Shown here piece by piece: positions 55,693 through 64,000 of a stretch of 64,000 bases of DNA. The first letter of the stretch is position 1. The number at the start of each line of letters is the position of its first letter. The DNA is from Pyronema omphalodes (Eukaryota > Ascomycota > Pezizomycetes > Pezizales > Pyronemataceae), in the NCBI GenBank assembly GCA_024516155.1, contig JAJJXM010000041.1, forward strand, positions 318,001 through 382,000. The letters are read 5' to 3'. The translations under genes and the position numbers were made by a program. The notes under the pieces were generated by a model. The model was given only the letters and a program-made list of their open reading frames with translations, was not told where the DNA came from and did no database searches.

Positions 55693-57940
55693 CTAATCAA
55701 TCTCGACTCCAAGGAATTTTGCTGCTAGTACTGCCGCTTTCTCACCCACAAGCAATGCAGTATTATTTGTATTCGCCCCCACATTCTCCGGACAAATGCT
55801 CATATCGGCCACCATCAAGTTTTTCGTTCCATAAACCTTCAAATCTTTATCAACAACCCCTCCTTGCTCTCTTTCCCTCATAGCACAAGTTCCCAACGGA
55901 TGCCAAGCCGTCGCCACGTTCTTCCTAATCCATTCCTCAATGGCCTTATCATCCTCCTCCGTGTATTCAATATTTCGCACCTTATCTACATCCCAGCCTT
56001 GACCCCTCTCATAATGTCTCTGTATCGCTGCCTTGGATTTAGGATCAAAAAGAGGGTTAAGCTCCGGTACCTCCCCCACGACACAACGCATCCGACGACA
56101 AACCTCTCTACCCTGTTTGTAACCCCACACCAGCATAGGCAAGTCTTCAGGCGCCGATAAGTATCTCGGATCAAATCTCGGTGCTTCATAAACATTCTTT
56201 CCCGTAACGTGTACCGACCCTCTACTAGCGGCATAAGCAGTATAGCTTGCGTAACAAATAAACTTCATCCCCTGCGGAAACTGACTATGATCCCCGAGAA
56301 GGCAGTTGATGATTGCTTGTAACATCACTGGCTTGTCTGGCTTGTTTTTATAGTAGCTCTCCCATCGTTGTTTGAACACTCCCATTTTTGATAAGGCTTC
56401 TTCTGTAGGTCGTATTTTTCCTGCAAAGTCGACAAAGTTGGTGGAATACTTTCCTTTGCCTTGCTTGAAATCTAACTCGGCAGAAGAAAGAATGCTGGAG
56501 GTTTTGAGAAAGAATGAATCGTGGGTATCGACTTTTTCATCAACTTCATATGCGTTGAGAATTAAATTGTGATCCTGATAATTTTCGCCAACGCCGGGGA
56601 GATCGACTAGTTGCTCAATTCCTGCTTTTTCAAGTACATCCCTTCTGCCGATTCCTGAGCGTTCGAGTAACCCGGGAGTTGCAATTGAACCACAGGAAGC
56701 AATAACAAGTTTCTTGGCTAGGATTCTTTTCACAGGAGGGGGAGTGGAGCTACTGAAGGGGTCGGAGTGGGAGGGGACACATTCTATGCCTATGGCGGTA
56801 TTGGAGGTGTCGAAAAGGATACGAGTTACTTGGGTAGAGTAGAGGACCTTTATGTTGGGCCTACCAGAGGCCAATAGGGGGTGGAGATATCTATGAGAGG
56901 TGTCTTGGCGGTGACCACTGACGGGGTCGACGTATTTAGCCCAGCGCTATTGTTAAATCATCAGCTTCATGTGCCATTACGAATTTCATTTGACCTCAGT
57001 TCATCGTGCAGCGGATGGCAAGAGGGTAGATGAGATACTGGGAAAGCCAGATAGCAAGGCAAATGGACATACACTATAAGCATTACCAGTATTCATATTC
57101 TGAGCGTCTTCAACATAATCATATCCAGTAGCTCTGACAGCAATCTCCGAATCACGGATGATGTTTTCTTCCGATTGACCACCGTAACTAACAGCGATGG
57201 GACCCCAGGTTCCGTGTGTTGGTCCGGAGGTGTAGTAGCATGTTTCGAGCTTTTTGAGCAAAGGAAGAAGATCGGAATATGACCATCCCGGGGTTTTCCA
57301 GTCGTCAAAATCGGATGCTGAAGCACGGGTGTACCTAGCTTGTGTTAGCGAGAACCGAGCGAGCTGTAGTTAAATTAATAAAAGCGAGGGCTAGAGAAGG
57401 AATGTCTAAGAAATTACAGCCAAGCCTTTCCCCATTATTTCGTAACTTCGGAATTCTCTAAAGCTCAGGGCCCGAGAAATTCCTTGCATAAATTCCTCAT
57501 ATAATGTAGTGGTTTGTAATGGGGACTTACATTAAGAAGTTCACCGCACTCCCACCACCCAATCCATGGCCCTGAGGAACCACAATGGACCTTCCGCCTA
57601 GATGTTCACAGGGAACAGATGGGTAGTTCTTGACCCGGGAACCGAATTGCTGGTGGAGATAGCTACCGGGTTGGATAACTTCTGGGACGAGGTAGGAGTT
57701 TTCACCGGCTTCGATTACAAGGACATTAAGAGTCGGCGTTGCACGGGCTAGACGGCCGGCAATTATGCAAGCCGCTGTACCACCTTATGGATGTTAGACG
57801 AAGAACAAAAAACGAATGATATATATGGAGGAAAGTATATGATTGGGCGTTTGAAGTACTGGCGGAATAGAAAGGAATAGATGCTTACCACCACAGATGA
57901 TGACATCGGGTTCAAAGTTCTCGATATCAGAGCTAGCCAT
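55693..57940 (-). CDS. GMC-family flavin oxidoreductase, alcohol-oxidase-like
   Basis: Exons are 57889-57940, 57531-57783, 57073-57334 and 55693-56946; all junctions are in phase and introns are 105, 196 and 126 nt. The product is 606 aa. The N-terminal FAD-binding motif IICGGGTAACIIAGRLA is split by the first intron. The second exon ends in GLGGGSAVNFLM and the third begins YTRASASDFDDW, together the signature typical of alcohol (methanol) oxidases. Near the C-terminus are TAWHPLGTCAM with the catalytic His and ENVGANTNNTALLVGEKAA with the partner Asn. Such enzymes oxidise alcohols with FAD and release hydrogen peroxide. At 606 aa it is shorter than classical alcohol oxidases (about 660 aa). 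It ends GVEID without an SKL- or ARF-type peroxisomal signal, so substrate and location are uncertain. Confidence 0.9.
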
Positions 57941-60311
57941 GACTATTACAACTTCCACAAGATAAGTAGTATTGCTGAAAGTATATTCGTTATGTCTCTA
58001 AACTCTTAAGTGAGGAATCATGGGCATATTTATTCTTCCAACTTCAGTTCCCCTCCGCCTCGGCGACCTAAATGAACACCCCCAAGACTCTTCATGCTCT
58101 AAAACAAATGTTGTGTGGTAATACGAAGCCCCACAGAGTCTAACATATCCAAAGTAAGTATCTCATCCACAGTTGATCCAATGCAGATACATACGAGTTT
58201 TCCAGGACCCAGGTTCATGAAGCCAGATCCTAGGCTAGAAAACAAGATTTTCTGGATAAACCTGCAATTCACTAACAATGTAAGTACACATCCTAAGTAT
58301 TATCTGCCGTCTTGTACGACGTTTGATCTCACAGGATTAAGCTTACTTTACGAGGGGCTCTGAGTTTTTCCACCAATTAGAGGCATGCGTTATAAGGCCT
58401 AGGCAGCCTAACCGATACTTAGCATTCTAAATATAAGCGAGTGAGAATGAGGCAAATAAATATTCCAAGCATTTTTATACAGAGTTTATGTTATCGATAA
58501 CGATAGAATGAATTGATTATAATTCTGATGGTGGTACATACGTATGGTGGGGGACACCAAGTCCCGACACATCGCAACGTATAATTATACAAGGTTACAT
58601 CCCCAACGTTACGGCGCTTAGACTGAGCAAATATTTACCCCGCACAAAAGTTCAAGGCTCGGACATGCGCAGCTGATCTATGACAATCAAATTCGGATCC
58701 ATTACGAAGGCTGCAAAAGTCTTGTGTAACTACTCTCTTACAAATGCATTAGGCTAAAACCTATTGAAGTTATGAAACTAACTCTATGCAAATTTATGTT
58801 CGCTTACATCGCTTCCTTAATCGTTGGCATGTATGTATATTGATTACAAAAACGCGTGCGCATTTCAAGGGCAGGGTTGATATCTTCTACTGAACACCGG
58901 ATAAATCGGTATTCGTCAGCTACGTAATGACTATCAGAGTGATTTTCAGCCTCTAGAAAATTGAATAAGACGATTATTGGGAATCTCCAAGGCTGATTTT
59001 CATGGGTCGATATCAATATGTAGATGCTACGATAGCTTCATAAACGTCGTGAATCCATCGTATTAAGATACGGTCTCAGAAGATGATCTGCAAATGTGCA
59101 TGGAATACGAAGCCTAGGCCGCGTAGCAGTAGTAGCAAGGCCAGCATCAGTAATCTCCTACATAGCTCTTTCTTTTAGAGCGTTAGAGTCTATATGAAAA
59201 GTTCGGGTTGAGATATTTGTAGTACATGCGCAATATTATACCGGTAAGTACCGTTCATAAGATCAGCTGTCAGCACACCCTTGTTCCAACAATTCGTCGG
59301 TGTCAGCATCCCTGGTACGGAGGAAAAATTGGTCAGCAAGGGTGCACAGAAAATGTAAAGCCGGAAGAGAGATTCGAAATTACATATTTTGTCGCCGATG
59401 TTGTTATTGTACTCGGGTATAAGGGTATGTACGACGGGCTGATGTATCACTGCGCTTGGCTTTTGTCCCACATTCAACTGTAATTGCCGAGACAACTGCC
59501 TTCAGTGGAGCAACAGATATACTTTGATTATTATGGTTATGGTTGGCTATCATAGAGCTCTTGAACCTACACTCTTTCTATGGAAACCTCTGAAGTTGTG
59601 GTTATTCCATGGCTGCATCTAAACGATATGGGGTACACCATACTTCAGGCACCCTCTAAGTTCACGATATTCTCCCGGTCAGAAACTGGCTCTACGAATT
59701 AGAAGCTTATAATATTACTGATCATCAAAAGCACCGTATTGCGAAAGGTAATCACCGGTAAAGTATACATAGCCAATTCCTACCGGGTGAAAGTGTTGTT
59801 CAAACTTGAAACCGAAAAAAACTGACTGGTATGGTGCATATCATTAATATCAAGTTTCCCTATCTCAAATCTCAAAAGCAAGCAAGTACGATATGTATAA
59901 TTAAACATCAAATAACCTCCTCCAATCCTTAAAATCATCCTAATAAAAAACAACCTGAGTACATAGCTATCTAAACAGCGAATCAGACAGCTCTTATGGT
60001 GCAATAGCAATGTAATAAATTATAGTGCATGAATATGATATAGATATTTGCATCGAAACCAACGTGCACTGTAGCGAAAAAAACATAACATGGTTATAAG
60101 CAACATCAGAATACGGGTTTTATTTATGTATTTGAAGACTGAGCTATTAGGTTCTTCTTCTCAAAACTGCTAGATAGACTCCAAGACTCCAGTATTAATT
60201 ACCCTCCTTCCTACTTCCTACTTCCTCCTTTCCCACCAGTAAACAACGTCCAATCATCTCTTCCACCCTCACAAATCTCCCATCCCACACCCCCACTTCT
60301 TCGCCCAACTC
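57941..60311. other. Intergenic, no supported gene
   Basis: 2.4 kb of AT-rich DNA. Frames at 58115-58363, 58804-59016, 59190-59495 and 59780-60010 are short and featureless. The first few hundred bases are the promoter side of the alcohol-oxidase-like gene; the last hundred are the 3' flank of RRD1, with CTTCCTACTTCCT repeats at about 60205-60232. Confidence 0.6.
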
Positions 60312-62172
60312 CTACTCTCCCTGCTGCTGCCCCTCAATATTTCTCGAAGCCCGTCTCCCACTCAAATCCCCCGTCTCTGCAACCCTAACACCGCCTGTCG
60401 ACGAGCCTCTCCTACTTTTTCCTCCTTGGCCCTGTGCCATCGCAGAATCCGGAGAACTAGTCCTAGCCGGGCCGACATACGCCACGTTCCTCAAATTTGC
60501 CCCAGACTCTTCTTTCTCTTCTTCCGCTTGGGGGCGTTCCCAGGGAAGTGATTCAGTTGAGGGCGATGCATGGGACGAAAGAGAGGGAGATACGGGTGGG
60601 AGGTGGGTACTGGGGGATGTAGAGAAGTAGGGGGTTCCTGGGGAGGGAATGGTGGAGGGGCTTTTGATGTGTATAGAGGATGATGAGGTGGAGGCCCACG
60701 GTGCTCGGGTGGTCTCGATACCAATCGGGCCGTTGGGGGGTGACATTCCGCTCCCGGATCGCGATGCCGGGATGGCGCGGGTGGTTTCGGGTGCCCAGGG
60801 GGCTCGTGTTACTGGATCGGAGCCGGGAGATGCGGTCGCCCAGGGAGCTCGGGTTGTTGGTGGCATAGATGATGCTGCACCTGCTCCGCCAGCGGCCCAG
60901 GGGGCTCGGGTGGTTGGTACACCGGTGGTTGCGGTGGTTGCTGGTCGAGTGGCTGCCCAGGGGGCTCGGGTCTCATGGGTTTCGGATGATGGAGGAGGCG
61001 CACGGTTGTCGTCTGGGTTGTCTGACCATGCGAAGATGGTGCCGAAGGGGAAGTGTTGGACTACCGGGAACTTGTTGAGGACTTCGTTGAGGTACATTTT
61101 AATCATTCCCTGGGTATTGTTAGCGGATTATTTTCTCTGGACCATTCCTTTTTCCATATCTCTATTACTGAGCAGAGAAATAGAAAGATTCAATGGTAAA
61201 ATGGTGATATACCTCGTTGATTTTGCCCCACCCTTTCTGAACCCCACTAATATCATAAAGAATCGGCGAATGCTCCCAAAAAGGTCCTTTCTTAACATCC
61301 ATCACAAACCCAACGGCTCCGAAATACAAATTCCGTTCCCTCCACTCTTTAATAACATCCAATTTATAAACCTCCGCAGGTTTCGGTACACCGGCTTTTT
61401 CAGCAGCAGAATCTGAATCCTCCAACCCTGTCTCTCCAGTACTCTTAAAAGTCGTCAACTGGCTTGACCCGAATATGTAAGGCAAAAACACATGATCATC
61501 CAAGCCCCAAACTCCATGAGATCCCGCAGGCTCCAGTGAATATGTTATTACCAACCTCCGCACAAGCTTGAAATACGCGTCAAATCCCTTTACCACAAGC
61601 GCTTTCTCATCTCCTTCCTTAAAACCTCCCAATTTCCAAATTCCACACAAGAAAGCTGCAAAGCTAAGCTCATGACCAGTACCATAATCCAACCTCTCTC
61701 CTGATCCGAAAGATCCAAGAAGATAGTGGATAAGCTCCGTCTTAGCTTCTAGTACTGATGCAGGAAGATACTGATCCAAAAACCTAGGCTCCTGGAGCTG
61801 TGCGTTGACTAATTCCAACCATCGCCGAAAAGATATATTTCCAAAGCGTCTAGGTCCTTGATCAGGAGGTGCAGAGTTGATAAGGTCTGACAAAGTTGAG
61901 ATTAAATTGACGATTCCCGTAACCGCAGTGGAGGGAGAGATGGAGGGGCTGTTGGTTTCGAATTCTGTGGCGGGGGACAGCTGATTGTTCAGCGGCTCCA
62001 AGGGGGACATGCATGAGTTTAGGTGACCGATGAAGGAAGTTATCAATGCGTAAGCCGGAGAAGAATGAAAGCTTGGCAGGTCCGCAGCTGTCTGGATACG
62101 TTTTGCGGGAGTTGTGAATTCGAGGCCAGCTGTTGGGATGGGTTGAAGGAGAGAAGGCAGCGGGGGTGCCAT
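60312..62172 (-). CDS. RRD1: PP2A activator RRD1 / PTPA with TRAPWA-repeat tail
   Basis: Exons 61213-62172 and 60312-61109 are joined by a 103-nt intron, giving 585 aa. Residues 1 to about 350 form the phosphotyrosyl phosphatase activator domain: FTTPAKRIQTAADLPSF near the start, YGTGHELSFAAFLCGIWKL, GVWGLDDHVFLPYIFGSSQL, and across the intron WGKINEGMIKMYLNEVLNKF then PVVQHFPFGTIF. PTPA proteins are peptidyl-prolyl isomerases that activate the PP2A catalytic subunit. The remaining about 235 residues are an Ala/Pro/Ser/Thr-rich extension with five TRAPWA motifs (coding DNA about 60690-60985), ending in Ser/Arg/Gly-rich sequence. Animal PTPA ends soon after the core domain. The extension points to the RRD1 rather than RRD2 type. 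Confidence 0.95.
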
Positions 62173-62812
62173 GATGATAAGTCGGACTAGGCTGAGTCGG
62201 ACGTTGTTGAAGTAATAAACTGATTCGAGCTTCGGCGACTTTGTAGATTGATGGATGGTGGACCCTGAAGATTTGAGGAGGTCTCAAATCGGATGAGCTG
62301 AGCTTATAATACCTTAGGATGACGTCGCGAACCCCGCGTAATCGATGCACGGGCCACCAGAGAAGATGGGGTTAGAGACATGCAACACGTGCTTGGCACC
62401 GCAGGGGTTCCTGTCGAGATGTTCGAGAATTGCGGAAAAAGCCGAGATGATGTTAAGCTCGAGCTTTGAATCGTCCGAGCTTCAATTACCATCGGATATT
62501 CTCATAAAGGCAGCTTTGACCATCAGAAAGTATGACATAGATGCTCAAGCCTCAGAAAATCTGGGATTCTGCCAGGCCTTTTTTTTTTAAATTGGACAGA
62601 AGCTTTGAACGTGTGTATTTACCCGTTATCGATTCGTCATCAATCTTTCCTCTTCACTACCGGTAAAAAATAGCGAACCTGCGAGAAAAATTCCAAGAGG
62701 GATATCCCACATCGTCAAACTTCAAATCCATCATACAAAAGCAAAGACTAGTTACAGTACTAGCCACAGAAAATGGTATAAAAAGAAAACGCCAACGCCG
62801 CCGCATGCCAAT
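62173..62812. other. Intergenic between GEM1 and RRD1
   Basis: Promoter and leader of RRD1 (about 62173-62350) and 3' flank of GEM1. An 81-codon plus-strand frame at 62345-62590 has no domain and is not supported. Confidence 0.6.
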
Positions 62813-64000
62813 CTACGTAGTCCTCCTTGTCATAACCATCCCCGCAATAACCACCGCGGCCACCCCGGCGGCCACTCCCGCAATCCACAACCCCTTCCTC
62901 TCCGTGCCATCATCTTCCATCTTCAAGCTCGCACTTCCAGGGAAGAGAGCCGCCTCCGCCACATTCGCAAAAAGCTCAGTAACACTCCCCCAAGCAGCCG
63001 AAACATGTAACGGGGCACTCATTCCTAACTCCCTAGTATATTCCTCCGGCTGCACATCACATCTCTGCATTGTCTTATCAAGATCCGCCTTGAGAGCACA
63101 AAATACGGCAGGTAATTCATCCAGCTGTTTATACTTCCTCCTAATCTCATCTATATGAGCAAATGAATCCGGATCGGAAGAATCGTAGGTGTAGCAAACT
63201 ACATCGCATTGCTCAAGTTTTTCTTTGTTTTCCAAGATAGCAGGTTCTCGATCCCCTAACTCCTCTAGGATAAGGTAGCATTGTTTTCCACCTTGTAACT
63301 CGACACTGTTTACCGCGGTGCGAGGCTTGATCGTGGGGTGATACATAGGGTTGAAAGGTTTAGCCAGTAATGCGTCTAGAATCGTACTCTTTCCGCATCC
63401 AGAGCTTCCTAGCACGTAACAAAGTACCACATTCCGTTCAACCTTTGCTTGTCTCCGCTTCCTTCGTCGGGGTTTCGTAATCTTCAATGCACTTGTAGTG
63501 CCCGCCTTGTCCGCAGTTTCGAATCCGAGATATGCCAAGTATTCCAATGTCGTCTTGGGATCCTGGAATGTAGTCATACTCCACTGTGCCAACCATCCTT
63601 GCAGAGTAATATGACCCGCCTCACTCTTGACTGTAGAGCTTGGAAATCCAACTTCATTCCAACTCGCCGGCAACCCCGGAGTTGGTGCAAAAAGCGCTGC
63701 TAACTCATTCTCATTTAGGCCACCATCATTATCTTGATCAAAAAGGAGGAAGAGATCCACGAAAAATCGATATCCGATAGGTGAAAGTTCTGCTGAGCTA
63801 TTTGGTGGAACTTCAAATTTAGGATGTAGAAACGAATCTTTCAAGGATAAGGAATCTGTGTAGTGGAAGGTTCGTAATATGGTCCAGATTGTCTCGTGGC
63901 GCCCTTTTTCGGCAAATATTTTGTTCAGGAGGATGAAGCCGCGGAGGTCGAGTCCGTTCTCTGTAGCCGAAGAGGGTGAGGTTTTTCGGATCAGCGCTTT
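62813..64000 (-). CDS. GEM1: GEM1 / Miro mitochondrial Rho GTPase, C-terminal part (runs off window)
   Basis: The frame is open to the window edge at 64000 (codon position 1), so 395 C-terminal residues are seen and the N-terminal GTPase and first EF-hand are missing. Visible in order: the linker [21 protein letters not shown], second EF-hand loop [13 protein letters not shown], the Miro-specific region, the C-terminal GTPase domain with P-loop [11 protein letters not shown], and a final membrane helix ([18 protein letters not shown]) followed by MTRRTT. This is the tail-anchored outer-mitochondrial-membrane layout of Miro/Gem1, a component of the yeast ER-mitochondria encounter structure that controls mitochondrial shape and inheritance. 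The stop is 640 nt from the start of RRD1 on the same strand. Confidence 0.95.
   Translation of the reverse strand, partial: KALIRKTSPSSATENGLDLRGFILLNKIFAEKGRHETIWTILRTFHYTDSLSLKDSFLHPKFEVPPNSSAELSPIGYRFFVDLFLLFDQDNDGGLNENELAALFAPTPGLPASWNEVGFPSSTVKSEAGHITLQGWLAQWSMTTFQDPKTTLEYLAYLGFETADKAGTTSALKITKPRRRKRRQAKVERNVVLCYVLGSSGCGKSTILDALLAKPFNPMYHPTIKPRTAVNSVELQGGKQCYLILEELGDREPAILENKEKLEQCDVVCYTYDSSDPDSFAHIDEIRRKYKQLDELPAVFCALKADLDKTMQRCDVQPEEYTRELGMSAPLHVSAAWGSVTELFANVAEAALFPGSASLKMEDDGTERKGLWIAGVAAGVAAVVIAGMVMTRRTT

Noticed and set aside
24648..62172. A PP2A-regulator gene cluster (ZDS1-like plus RRD1)
   Set aside because: The two genes are more than 30 kb apart with unrelated genes between; co-occurrence in one window is weak evidence.

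Overview
The window looks like nuclear DNA of a filamentous ascomycete, most likely a Leotiomycete (Helotiales); that placement is an inference from overall protein character, not a database result. Genes have short introns (about 47-220 nt) with GTAAGT-like donors, CTAAC/CTGAC-like branch sites and YAG acceptors. tRNA genes carry introns after position 37, and there are ascomycete orthologs of ZDS1, tubulin cofactor A, RRD1/PTPA and GEM1. Intergenic DNA is long and rich in microsatellites.

Layout. 1-5 kb: gene-poor, with a 40-bp minisatellite, a decayed intron-bearing gene and a cluster of hairpin-forming repeats. 5-11.4 kb: a tentative 47-aa gene and a four-exon gene for a 1876-aa coiled-coil protein. 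11.4-24.6 kb: mostly intergenic, with two identical tRNA-Ala(AGC) genes, an aminoglycoside-phosphotransferase-like kinase, a tRNA-Asp and a desert of simple repeats. 24.6-30.3 kb: ZDS1-like gene and TBCA, transcribed divergently. 30.7-33.2 kb: tRNA-Asp, tRNA-Arg and tRNA-Ala(TGC). 33.35-34.46 kb: an internally deleted hAT transposon with a perfect 8-bp target duplication.

35-51 kb is the most unusual part. Three large paralogous genes of unknown function (1280, 744 and 1346 aa) sit in tandem on the minus strand, all with the same three-exon structure. A decayed fourth copy and stumps of further copies lie around them. The middle paralog is a mosaic of its two neighbours, which suggests gene conversion or unequal crossing-over. 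An old transposon-like insertion lies upstream of it and can be delimited by comparison with the two unoccupied paralogous sites.

51-64 kb: tRNA-Thr, a nucleotidyltransferase-fold protein, an alcohol-oxidase-like GMC flavoenzyme, RRD1 (PP2A activator, with an unusual repeat tail) and the C-terminal part of GEM1 (mitochondrial Miro GTPase), which runs off the window. There is no operon logic. Two PP2A regulators (ZDS1-like and RRD1) are present but 33 kb apart, so they are not a cluster.
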